Source: CAYPZL01 sp964415045
Lineage (GTDB): Bacteria; Planctomycetota; Phycisphaerae; Sedimentisphaerales; Anaerobacaceae
NCBI GenBank assembly: GCA_964415045.1
Contig: CAYPZL010000040.1
Coordinates: 1-35,327 of the forward strand
DNA: 35,327 bases
Reading direction: 5' to 3'
The notes beneath the pieces are model-generated. The model was not told where the DNA came from and made no database searches. It was given only the letters and a program-made list of their open reading frames with translations. Shown here one piece after another: positions 23,417 through 31,573 of this stretch. Made by a program: the position numbers and the translations under genes. Every line of letters begins with the position of its first letter. The stretch's first letter is position 1.

Positions 23417-25273
23417 ATGCGCTTTCTTTTGGCGCTGTTGTTGTCAGTATGTCTGCCGGCGTTCGCGCGGGCGGAGGACCCCGTCTATTTTGCCGATCCC
23501 AATCTCAAGGCGGTCGTTGTGGATGCGTTGTGGACTCCGGACCCGACGCCGACCGACATGGCGGAGCTGACTTCTCTCCACATCGATGTGGGAGGCATCG
23601 TCGATCTCACCGGTTTGGAGTACGCCGGGAATCTATGGAAGCTCCACCTGGCCCACAACCATATCAGCGATCTGTCGCCTCTGTCGGGGCTGGGCAACTT
23701 GCAGATGGTAGTGCTGAACAACAATCTCATCCGTGACATTGGGCCGCTGTCGGGGGCGACCTACCTCGAACATCTGGACGTCCACGACAACGAGATCAGT
23801 GACATCTCGGCCCTCTCGCAACTGACCCATCTGAAAGTGTTGATTGGTCGCTTCAATCAAATTGACGATATCTCGGCCCTGTCCGGCTTGGCCGGCTTGC
23901 AGGAGGTCGATCTGAACCATAACCGAATCAGTGACATCTCCGCTTTGTCGGAACTGACGTCCCTGAAGTACGTCGATCTGCGAAACAATCCTCTCAACGA
24001 CGAAGCCTGCAGCTTCCGCATCCCGCGCATTCTGGCCAACAACCCTGACGTCGATCTCAAGTATAACCACTGCGGCCGGCGGTCCCTGTCGATTTCGGCG
24101 ACGGCCGGAGGACGCGTGACAACGCCGGGCGAAGGGACATTTGCCTACGATAACGGCGAATTCGTACCCCTGGAAGCGCAAGCGGAGCCCGGTTTCGTCT
24201 TTGCCGGCTGGTCCGGCAGCTACTCCACGCAAGAGAATCCCACCTACGTGCCCATGGCGCAGGACCACGAGATTCGGGCGAATTTCCTCTGCACGCGCAG
24301 CATCCTGTACGTTGACGACGACGCTGCCGGGGATGCGCTGCCGGGCGACGCCGATGTGAGCGATCCGCTGGAGGATGGGACGGTGGAGCGTCCCTTCGAT
24401 CGTATCCAGGAGGCCATTGAAGTGGCCGCACGCGATGCCTCGGTTCTCGTACGGCCCGGGACGTATCATGAGAACATCGACTTCCTGGGCAAGTCCATCC
24501 AACTGCTCGGGATCGACCCCAACGATCCCAACGGCACTTCGTTTCCCGTTCTTGACGGCGCGGGAGGCGGACCCGTCGTTACCTTTGCCGGCCGCGAGGA
24601 TCCCAACTGTGCGCTGGTAGGATTCGTCATCACTCGCGGCCGGGGCCTGTGGGCGGGCGCCATCCTTTGCCGGAACAGCAGCCCGACCGTTGTCAACTGT
24701 CTGATCGTGGGCAACCGTGCCGAATATTCGAACGGCGCGGCAATCCACTGCACCGAGAGCGAGGCCACGTTTGTCAACTGCACGATCGCCGACAACTACG
24801 GCGGGTCGCAGGGGGGCGGCCTGTATGCGATGGACGGCAACGTCGTGCTGACCAACTCAATCCTGTGGGGCAACACGCCCGGCGAGCTTTTCGTCGACGG
24901 CGCCGCCGAGGTTTCCATTGCCTACAGTGTGGTGGCTGGAGGCTGGCCGGGCGCGGGCACGATCGATGCCGACCCGCTGTTCGCTCGACGCGGCCATTGG
25001 GCCGACCGGGACGATCCTCACGTGGCGGTCGAGCCGGACGATCCGGATGCCGTCTGGATCAACGGAGACTATCATGTCCGCTCTCAGGGCGGTCGATGGG
25101 ATGCCGAAACGCAAGAATGGGTACTGGATGAGACGAGCAGTCCGTGTATTGACGGCGGCGACCCGAACGGCCTGCTCGGAAACGAAACACCGCCCAACGG
25201 GGCGATTGTCAACATGGGAGCGTACGGCGGCACCGCCCGGGCCGGCCGTTCCCTTCAGGAGAACGATGGATGA
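23417..25273 (+). CDS. Secreted LRR / InlB-repeat / beta-helix protein, paralog 3
   Basis: This 618-residue member has a signal peptide (MRFLLALLLSVCLPAFARA), six LRRs, the InlB-like domain (GGRVTTPGEGTFAYDNGEFV), the beta-helix and a C-terminal module that has diverged from the other four (SPCIDGGDPNGLLGNE, NMGAYGGT). The ATG at 23417 follows GGAGGAG by nine bases; a GTG lies 18 bases further upstream in frame. Its signal peptide and leader are close to those of paralog 5. Its stop codon overlaps the start of paralog 4 (ATGA), so the two are probably translated from one message. Confidence 0.87.
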   Translation: MRFLLALLLSVCLPAFARAEDPVYFADPNLKAVVVDALWTPDPTPTDMAELTSLHIDVGGIVDLTGLEYAGNLWKLHLAHNHISDLSPLSGLGNLQMVVLNNNLIRDIGPLSGATYLEHLDVHDNEISDISALSQLTHLKVLIGRFNQIDDISALSGLAGLQEVDLNHNRISDISALSELTSLKYVDLRNNPLNDEACSFRIPRILANNPDVDLKYNHCGRRSLSISATAGGRVTTPGEGTFAYDNGEFVPLEAQAEPGFVFAGWSGSYSTQENPTYVPMAQDHEIRANFLCTRSILYVDDDAAGDALPGDADVSDPLEDGTVERPFDRIQEAIEVAARDASVLVRPGTYHENIDFLGKSIQLLGIDPNDPNGTSFPVLDGAGGGPVVTFAGREDPNCALVGFVITRGRGLWAGAILCRNSSPTVVNCLIVGNRAEYSNGAAIHCTESEATFVNCTIADNYGGSQGGGLYAMDGNVVLTNSILWGNTPGELFVDGAAEVSIAYSVVAGGWPGAGTIDADPLFARRGHWADRDDPHVAVEPDDPDAVWINGDYHVRSQGGRWDAETQEWVLDETSSPCIDGGDPNGLLGNETPPNGAIVNMGAYGGTARAGRSLQENDG

Positions 25274-27129
25274 AAAGACCCGTCGCTCTTGCCATTATGT
25301 CCGTGGTACTTCTCGTTGGCCCGGCGGCGGGAGAAGACCCCGTCGATTTTGTCGATCCGAATCTGAAAGCGGCGGTGGAAAGTGTGCTGAAAGTGTACGA
25401 CCCGAGTCCCGCCGACATGCTTGGTTTGACCTCCCTGAATCTGAGCAACAGGGGGGTCGCAGATCTCACGGGCCTGCAACATGCGACCAATCTGCAGTGG
25501 TTGTGGATTCGCTGGAATTCGATAACGGATTTCTCTCCGCTATCAGGGCTGATCAATCTGCAGCACCTGGACGCCCACGACAATCCTGGCCTGGTCGATA
25601 TCTCGCCGTTGTCGGGGCTGGTCAGCCTTCAGACGCTGGTGCTCCGCTGGAATGACATCACCGATATTTCGCCTCTCTCGGGGCTGACCAACCTGCGCGA
25701 GTTGAATCTTTTCTATTGTGACGTCAGCGATGTTTCGCCCTTGGCCGGTCTGACGAATCTGCAGCGGCTCGATCTGAATCGCAACGAGATCCGCGACATC
25801 TCCGCTTTGTCGGAGCTGACGTCTCTGGAGTACCTCGATCTGCGGAATAACCCCCTCAATGACGAAGCCTGCGATATCCATATCCCTCAGATTCAGGCGA
25901 ACAACCCGGGTGCGGAAATCCGGTATGATCCCTGCGGCGATTGTTCTATCGTGATATCATCCACGGCGGGCGGCTCCGTCACCAGCCCCGGCGAAGGGAC
26001 TTTCACTTGCAGGATTGGCGAAGAAGTGTACCTTCAAGCCCGTGCCGAGCCCGGTTTTGTGTTCTCGCATTGGTTTGGTGGGTACTCGGGCCCGCAAAGC
26101 AGCACGTCGTTCCCGACGAACGGCGATCAAGAAATCCGTGCGTATTTTCTCAGCACGTCGGAGGTGATCTGCGTTGACGACGATGCCGCCGACGACCCCG
26201 GGCCCCGGGATGCCGGCGTGAGCGATCCCCGGGAGAACGGGACGGACCGGCATCCGTTCGACAGTATCCAGGAGGCGATCGAGGTTGCCGCGGACGGAGC
26301 CTGTGTCGTTGTCCGCAGTGGAACCTACCAGGAGAACATCGACTTTCTCGGCAAATCGATCCAACTCGTGGGAGTCGATCCCAACGATCCCAACGATGCG
26401 GCTTTGCCCGTCATTGACGGTGCGGCCGCCGGACCTGTGGTTACCTTTGCCGGCGGTGAAGATCCCAACTGTCTGCTGATGGGGTTTACCCTCACGGGGG
26501 GGCAGGGTTGGCAGGGGGGCGCGATTGTCTGTGCGCGAAGCAGTCCAACCATCGCCAACTGCCTGATCGTGGGCAACCTCGCCACCTTTGTCAACGGGGC
26601 GGCAGTGTACTGCACCGACAGCAACGCGGCTCTGCTCAACTGCACCATTGCCGACAATTACGGCGGCTCGGAAGGCGCCGCCCTGGTGTTGGAGGACAGC
26701 GAGGTGATGCTGGCCAACTCGATCCTGTGGGCCAACCGCCCGCAAGAAATCCTTGTCAGCGGCACCGGCGATCCTTCCATCAGCTACACGGATGTGGCGG
26801 GCGGCTGGCCGGGGCCGGGCAATTTCGATGCTGACCCGCTGTTTGTGCGGCCCCTCTCCTGGGCCGATGCCAATGACCCTGACGTGTTCTTCGGATCGGA
26901 TGATGTGGCTGCGGTCCGGATCGACGGAGACTACCACCTGCAATCGCAGGCCGGACGCTGGGACGGCCAGACGCAGGCCTGGGTCCACGATGAAGTCACC
27001 AGCCCCTGCATCGACGCCGGCGACCCCGCGAGTCCGCTCGGCACCGAGCCCGTTCCCAACGGCGGCGTCATCAACCTCGGCGCCTACGGCGGCACCGCCG
27101 GCGCCGCCAAATCTTCGCAGGGACTTTGA
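25270..27129 (+). CDS. Secreted LRR / InlB-repeat / beta-helix protein, paralog 4
   Basis: This 619-residue member has a signal peptide (MKRPVALAIMSVVLLVGPAAG), six LRRs (one of 23 residues, HDNPGLVD), the InlB-like domain (GGSVTSPGEGTFTCRIGEEV), the beta-helix and the standard end module. It overlaps paralog 3 by 4 nt and has AGGAG about nine bases upstream. Its last ~200 bp resemble paralog 2 far more closely than the rest of the gene does, with a 99-bp identical tract (26925-27023). Between helix and end module it carries an insertion with DPDVFFGSDD, similar in place to DPHVAVEPDD in paralog 3. Confidence 0.87.
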   Translation: MKRPVALAIMSVVLLVGPAAGEDPVDFVDPNLKAAVESVLKVYDPSPADMLGLTSLNLSNRGVADLTGLQHATNLQWLWIRWNSITDFSPLSGLINLQHLDAHDNPGLVDISPLSGLVSLQTLVLRWNDITDISPLSGLTNLRELNLFYCDVSDVSPLAGLTNLQRLDLNRNEIRDISALSELTSLEYLDLRNNPLNDEACDIHIPQIQANNPGAEIRYDPCGDCSIVISSTAGGSVTSPGEGTFTCRIGEEVYLQARAEPGFVFSHWFGGYSGPQSSTSFPTNGDQEIRAYFLSTSEVICVDDDAADDPGPRDAGVSDPRENGTDRHPFDSIQEAIEVAADGACVVVRSGTYQENIDFLGKSIQLVGVDPNDPNDAALPVIDGAAAGPVVTFAGGEDPNCLLMGFTLTGGQGWQGGAIVCARSSPTIANCLIVGNLATFVNGAAVYCTDSNAALLNCTIADNYGGSEGAALVLEDSEVMLANSILWANRPQEILVSGTGDPSISYTDVAGGWPGPGNFDADPLFVRPLSWADANDPDVFFGSDDVAAVRIDGDYHLQSQAGRWDGQTQAWVHDEVTSPCIDAGDPASPLGTEPVPNGGVINLGAYGGTAGAAKSSQGL

Positions 27130-27154
27130 ATTCCGGCCGGATATCTGCTGTAAT
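27126..27154 (+). promoter_or_regulatory. Promoter of paralog 5
   Basis: TTGAAT (27126-27131) and TGTAAT (27149-27154), 17-bp spacer, with the -35 box overlapping the stop codon of paralog 4. It is the homologous counterpart of the paralog 3 promoter. Confidence 0.6.
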
Positions 27155-27403
27155 ATAGCGAGAGTGGGGAAAGTGCGTCGTTTTGCGGTTTGGGCTATTG
27201 CGACGACGCGAGGTCCGTTCCCTCGCTTTCGGGAGGGAACGTTTTGCTTGTCTCCTGGTAATGGCAACAGGGGCCCTGGACGCTACTGTGGGTGAGGCGC
27301 CCCAGTCGCGGCAAGGTCGGCGTCGCATTGCTTGCCGGAGGCAGTCGTCGATTCCCTGAAACAGCCCGTTGCCGGGAGTTGTGTTGTGGAGGAGAACAAG
27401 GTG
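27155..27403 (+). promoter_or_regulatory. Structured leader of paralog 5
   Basis: Homologous to the leader of paralog 3. Hairpin A pairs GCGTCGT (27175-27181) with ACGACGC (27203-27209); a C-G pair in the other copy is a T-A pair here. Hairpin B pairs GTTCCCTC (27217-27224) with GAGGGAAC (27233-27240), where a T-G wobble in the other copy is a T-A pair. The leader ends in the conserved GTGGAGGAGAACAAG ribosome-binding region. Confidence 0.5.
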
Positions 27404-29761
27404 GTGCGTCTTCTTTTGGCGCTGTTGTTGTCAGTTTGTCTGCCGGCATCCGCCCGGGCGGAGGACCCGGTCTATTTTGCCGATCCCAATCTGAAGGAGG
27501 CCGTTGAGCGAGAACTATGGATGGTGGACCCGACGCCCGCCGATATGCTGCACGTGACGCAATTGTATGCCGGGTCGTCTGACATTCGCGATTTGACGGG
27601 GCTTGAGTCTGCGACATCACTTACGTATCTCAACGTGTCTCACAACCTGATCTCCGACGTCTCGATACTGGCCCAGCTTGGGAATCTGCAGACTTTGATT
27701 CTCAACAACAATGCCATTGTCGATGTGTCGCCGTTGTCCGGACTGACCCATCTGGAACATCTTGACGTGCACGACAACGAGATTTGTGATATCGCGCCGC
27801 TGTCCGGATTGGGCAACCTGGAGACCTTGATTCTTCGCTACAATGTCATCTCTGACATCTCCCCCCTTTCAGGCTTGACCGGGCTGCGCCATTTGGACAT
27901 GTACGGCTGCGAGGTTGCCGATCTCTCGCCGCTGTCGGGACTGACGGCCATGGAAGAGCTGGATCTTGAATACAACCACGTCGCCGATCTCTCGGCACTG
28001 GCCGGACTGACAGATCTTCGCATATTGGAGCTCCGCGAGAATCGAATCGCCGACATCTCGCCCCTGTCCGGATTGACATATCTGGAGGTCCTCGATCTTC
28101 ACAACAACTCCGTCAGCGACATCTCGGCCCTGCTCGAAATGGACAATCTCACCACTCTGCATCTGGGATCGAACTATGAGTTGAATGACCTCGCGTACGA
28201 AAGCCATCTGCAAACGATTGTGGAGCACAATCCTTGCATTTCCCTGACATACGAGCCCGCTACCAGGCCGCCGCTCGGCGTTTCGGCTTCGCAGGGCACT
28301 TCGTCGCACGCCTTGGTCGTCCACTGGGATCGAGTCTCAAACGGTCCTCAGTACACCAGTTATTATCAAGTCTTGCGTGCCGTCGGCTCCGACGACCTCA
28401 ACCGAACGCCGGTCAGTGACTGGCAGACCTCCGAGCGTTTTGAAGACGTCACCGTTACGCCGGGAAGGATATACACGTATTGGGTTCGGACCGCGATATC
28501 CAGCGAGGGGGCCCAGGCCGGGGGGCTCAGCGTGCCGGCCACAGGCTGGCTCTGGGACGGACCTGCGCTGACGGTGACGTCCACGGCGGGAGGGCGGGTG
28601 AAAATGCCCGAAGAGGGGGTGTATGCCGTGGAGGCCGGCCAGAGCATGGCCGTGCTGGCAGAACCTGTCGCCCCCGACCTGTATTTCTTTGTCGGCTGGA
28701 CAGGGATTCCCGCCGAAGCCGGCGTTGTCACAGATGCAAGCCTGGCCCGCGCAACCGTGATCGTCTATCAGGATTATACGCTGAAGGCCAACTTCGCTAC
28801 CTGGATGAACGAAATCTACGTCGATGATGACGCGCCGGACGATCCCGGGCCGTATACAGCGGCGGTCGGTGACCCGCAGGAGAACGGGACGGTCGGGCAT
28901 CCGTTCGACAGCATTCAGGAGGCCGTCGAGGTGGCGGCCGACGGCGCTTCGATCCTCGTTGCTCCCGGGACGTATCATGAGAACATCGATTTCCTGGGCA
29001 AGCGCATTGAATTGCTCGGAGTCGGCGCGGACGATCCGAACGGAATTTCGTACCCGGTGATTGACGGCGCCGGTGAGGGGCGGGTCGTGACGTTTGCCGG
29101 TGGGGAGGATCCGAATTGCTTGCTGATGGGATTCGTCCTCACGGGCGGTCGGGGCGGTCCGGCCGGAGGCGTCTACTGCGAGGCCAGCAGTCCGACGATT
29201 GTGAATTGTCTGATCGGGGGCAACCGCGCCACCGACCGCAACGGGGCGGCGGTGTACTGTACCGACAGCAACGCGGTCTTCGTCAACTGCAGCATCACCG
29301 ACAATGCGGGGGGGCAAAACGGTGCCGGGCTGCTTGTCGAGAACGGCGTCGTTATCGTGACCAACTCGATCCTGTGGGGCAACACGCCCCGGGAGGTCCT
29401 CGTCACCGGCGCCGGCGAGCCTTCGATTACATATAGCGACGTGGCGGGCGGCTGGGCGGGGCAGGGCAATATCGACGTCGATCCCCTGTTTGTCCGGCCC
29501 GGTGCGTGGGACCCGAACGGTACGCCGAACGATCCGACCGATGACGTTTGGATCGGTGGGGACTACCACCTGCAATCGCAGGCCGGCCGCTGGGACAGCC
29601 AAACGCAGGCCTGGGTCCACGATGAAGTCACCAGCCCCTGCATCGACGCCGGCGACCCCGCGAGTCCGCTCGGCGCCGAGCCCGTCCCCCACGGCGGCCT
29701 CATCAACCTCGGCGCCTACGGCAGCACCGCCGGCGCCGCCAAATCCAACGTGCAGCCATAG
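27404..29761 (+). CDS. Secreted LRR / FnIII-like / InlB-repeat / beta-helix protein, paralog 5
   Basis: The largest member, 785 residues from a GTG start. The GTG at 27404 aligns exactly with the ATG of paralog 3 and follows GGAGGAG. A signal peptide (VRLLLALLLSVCLPASARA) is followed by about nine 22-residue LRRs. A fibronectin-III-like domain absent from the others comes next (LGVSASQGTSSHALVVHW to TYWVRTAISSEG), then a divergent InlB-like domain (GGRVKMPEEGVYAVEAGQSM), the beta-helix and the end module LGAYGSTAG. The helix and 3' region are close to paralog 2. The extra LRRs and FnIII domain suggest a longer stalk or a different ligand. Confidence 0.87.
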   Translation: MRLLLALLLSVCLPASARAEDPVYFADPNLKEAVERELWMVDPTPADMLHVTQLYAGSSDIRDLTGLESATSLTYLNVSHNLISDVSILAQLGNLQTLILNNNAIVDVSPLSGLTHLEHLDVHDNEICDIAPLSGLGNLETLILRYNVISDISPLSGLTGLRHLDMYGCEVADLSPLSGLTAMEELDLEYNHVADLSALAGLTDLRILELRENRIADISPLSGLTYLEVLDLHNNSVSDISALLEMDNLTTLHLGSNYELNDLAYESHLQTIVEHNPCISLTYEPATRPPLGVSASQGTSSHALVVHWDRVSNGPQYTSYYQVLRAVGSDDLNRTPVSDWQTSERFEDVTVTPGRIYTYWVRTAISSEGAQAGGLSVPATGWLWDGPALTVTSTAGGRVKMPEEGVYAVEAGQSMAVLAEPVAPDLYFFVGWTGIPAEAGVVTDASLARATVIVYQDYTLKANFATWMNEIYVDDDAPDDPGPYTAAVGDPQENGTVGHPFDSIQEAVEVAADGASILVAPGTYHENIDFLGKRIELLGVGADDPNGISYPVIDGAGEGRVVTFAGGEDPNCLLMGFVLTGGRGGPAGGVYCEASSPTIVNCLIGGNRATDRNGAAVYCTDSNAVFVNCSITDNAGGQNGAGLLVENGVVIVTNSILWGNTPREVLVTGAGEPSITYSDVAGGWAGQGNIDVDPLFVRPGAWDPNGTPNDPTDDVWIGGDYHLQSQAGRWDSQTQAWVHDEVTSPCIDAGDPASPLGAEPVPHGGLINLGAYGSTAGAAKSNVQP

Positions 29762-29947
29762 ACGGCGAGCTTCGCAGCGGTACCAGCCCGGCTACGAAAC
29801 CTTCGTCGGACAACTTCTGCCGGGACACGGCGGACCTGCACACAACGCCTTGCACGCTCGATTTCCATCTACGGCTTCTCTTTTGAGCGGTTGTGCCTTA
29901 TACTTCTGGCTCGTTGTGGAACAGTGCCGAACCGCAGGAGGCCGAAT
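29762..29947. other. Gap between paralog 5 and phosphofructokinase
   Basis: This non-coding stretch contains no recognised RNA gene. A TATACT near 29900 with a poor -35 (TTCTCT, 17 bp upstream) is the best promoter candidate for the phosphofructokinase gene. No terminator for the paralog block was found. Confidence 0.35.
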
Positions 29948-31039
29948 ATGAAACGAAGGAAACGAATCGCTGTGTTGACCGGCGGGGGCGACTGTCCCGG
30001 CCTGAACGCCGTCATACGGGCCGTGGCCAAGAAGGCGATGCTCGATCATGACATGGAAGTCATCGGTGTCGAGGACGGCTATCTGGGTCTGATCGAGAAC
30101 CGCTGTCGCCCCTTGAGCTATCAGGATGTCTCGGGCATTCTCACGCTCGGCGGCACGATCCTGGGCACCTCCAACACCGCCAATCCGTACCGACACGCGG
30201 TGCGCGAAGGCGGCAAGCTGAGCCTCAAGGACGTCTCCAAAACGGCGATCCGGAATCTGAAGAAGCTCGGTGTGCTCTGTCTCGTCTGCATCGGCGGAGA
30301 CGGCACGCTGGCCATCGCCCATCGCTTGCAGCAAGACGGCGTCAACGTCGTCGGTGTGCCCAAGACCATCGACAACGATCTGCGGGGCACCGATGTCACG
30401 TTCGGTTTCGATTCGGCGGTCAGCGTCGCCACCGAGGGGATCGACCGAATTCACACCACCGCCCAGTCGCACCACCGCGTCATGATCGTGGAGGTCATGG
30501 GTCGCACCGCCGGTTGGCTCGCTCTCCATGCCGGCGTCGCCGGCGGCGGGGACGTCATTCTCATCCCGGAAATGCCATACCATGTTGAGGCCATCGCCGA
30601 AAGGGTGACGCAGCGCGCCAAAACAGGCAAACGCTTCAGCATTATCGTCGTCTCCGAGGGCGCCAAGCCCAAGGGCGGTGACGTTACTATCCGTCGCGTT
30701 GTCAAAGAGAGCACCATTGCCGTGCGCCTCGGTGGCATTGGTTTCGTGCTCGGCGAGCAGATAGAGAACATGACGGGCCTTATTACCCGCGTGGTCGTGA
30801 TGGGGCACCTGCAGCGGGGCGGTTCGCCCACGCCGTTCGACCGCGTCCTGGCCACCCGCCTCGGAGCCAAAGCCATGGACCTCATACACGAGGGCGACTT
30901 CGGACACATGGTCGGCGTCCGCGGCAGCAGGCTCGTCAAGGTCCCCCTGACCAAGGTAGCCCAGGGCCCCAGAAACGTCTCCAAAAACGAGCCCCTCATC
31001 GCCGTAGCCCGCTCCGTAGGCACCAGCTTCGGCGACTGA
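29948..31039 (+). CDS. pfkA: 6-phosphofructokinase (group III-like, phosphoryl donor uncertain)
   Basis: This cytoplasmic enzyme phosphorylates fructose 6-phosphate at C1, the committed step of glycolysis. The 363-residue protein begins with the nucleotide loop TGGGDCPGLNAVIRA and has GGTILGTSNTANP, IGGDGTLAIA, PKTIDNDL (catalytic Asp142) and the sugar-phosphate motif VMGRTAGWLALHAGVAGG. Gly119 in GGDGT is the ATP-type residue, while Lys139 in PKTIDND is the residue found in PPi-dependent and mixed-group enzymes, so the donor is not decided by sequence. AGGAGG lies six bases before the ATG at 29948. A 10-bp hairpin directly follows the gene. Confidence 0.92.
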   Translation: MKRRKRIAVLTGGGDCPGLNAVIRAVAKKAMLDHDMEVIGVEDGYLGLIENRCRPLSYQDVSGILTLGGTILGTSNTANPYRHAVREGGKLSLKDVSKTAIRNLKKLGVLCLVCIGGDGTLAIAHRLQQDGVNVVGVPKTIDNDLRGTDVTFGFDSAVSVATEGIDRIHTTAQSHHRVMIVEVMGRTAGWLALHAGVAGGGDVILIPEMPYHVEAIAERVTQRAKTGKRFSIIVVSEGAKPKGGDVTIRRVVKESTIAVRLGGIGFVLGEQIENMTGLITRVVVMGHLQRGGSPTPFDRVLATRLGAKAMDLIHEGDFGHMVGVRGSRLVKVPLTKVAQGPRNVSKNEPLIAVARSVGTSFGD

Positions 31040-31069
31040 CCCGCCACGCAGGCAGGGGGGGCGGGTCAG
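31036..31069. terminator. Bidirectional hairpin after pfkA
   Basis: CTGACCCGCC (31036-31045) pairs perfectly with GGCGGGTCAG (31060-31069) around a 14-nt loop. It overlaps the pfkA stop codon on the plus strand and the stop codon of the PEP-CTERM-like fragment on the minus strand. It lacks a T-tract. Confidence 0.6.
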
Positions 31070-31239
31070 GGAATTGGGCGTCCGCGTCCTCGCATGCCGG
31101 CCAGACCCAGGAGTCCCACGCTCAACAGGGCGATGGCAGATGGTGCGGGAATCAATCCCTCTGCGTTGCCATCCAGGCTGTAATGGAATGCTCCGGCGGC
31201 AAACTCCAGCCCCGGCGCCGCGCCGGGACCGACCGTCTC
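31066..31239 (-). pseudogene. Orphan C-terminus of a PEP-CTERM-type exported protein
   Basis: The minus-strand frame ends LIPAPSAIALLSVGLLGLAG followed by MRGRGRPIP. This has the three parts of a PEP-CTERM-like sorting signal: a Pro-rich motif (IPAP, a variant seen in planctomycetes), a hydrophobic helix and basic residues. The preceding ~28 residues (VGPGAAPGLEFAAGAFHYSL) could be the end of a beta-rich exported domain. Further upstream the frame loses protein character and no ribosome-binding site or signal peptide appears, so I take it as the remnant of a truncated gene. A frameshifted N-terminal part in another frame is possible. Confidence 0.5.
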
Positions 31240-31573
31240 GACCGGTGTCGTTCTGCCGCTCGACGGGGCGGGATATGATATGGTACCGGAACAACAAACA
31301 GGGCGAGATTCGGATTTGCGAGGAAATCGTGAATCGCATGTCGGAGGCTTTTTTCGGAAAAGGGCCGTGTGGTAAACGAAGCCAATCGGCGGTCTCGGGG
31401 CGCCGGCTTGGGGAACAGTGGCAGCCGGCGCCGGCGGATTGCAGATTCTGCACGGCCCGGCGGGGCATTTGTTTGTCGTGATCGCGCCGGTGGGATAGAA
31501 TGCCAATGGCTCGGGCCGGGGCGCCGCCGAGAGGATTCCGGCGCCTGATCCGTTCGCCAATAGGAGCTGGATA
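31240..31573. other. Non-coding stretch before the kinase gene
   Basis: I see no intact gene. It may hold further decayed parts of the PEP-CTERM gene: a short minus-strand stretch in a different frame reads HAIHDFLANPNLALFVVPV around 31280-31340. The last part carries the AGGAG site (31562-31566) for the kinase. Confidence 0.4.

Larger units (their letters stand above)
22930..27023 (+). repeat. 99-bp perfect direct repeat (22930-23028 and 26925-27023)
   Basis: The two copies encode the GDYHLQSQAGRWDGQTQAWV and SPCIDAGD region of paralogs 2 and 4. They are identical by eye and close variants occur in paralogs 1 (from about 21059) and 5 (from about 29567). Paralog 3 does not share this DNA. 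Confidence 0.8.

Noticed and set aside
25957..27267. 436-codon minus-strand frame opposite paralog 4, with similar frames opposite the other paralogs
   Set aside because: The same antisense pattern recurs opposite each paralog because the sense DNA is repeated. No independent gene features were seen.
19740..28180. Short regular repeats that could suggest a CRISPR array
   Set aside because: The ~66-bp periodicity is the DNA of 22-residue leucine-rich repeats in open coding frames; units vary and there are no spacers or cas genes.
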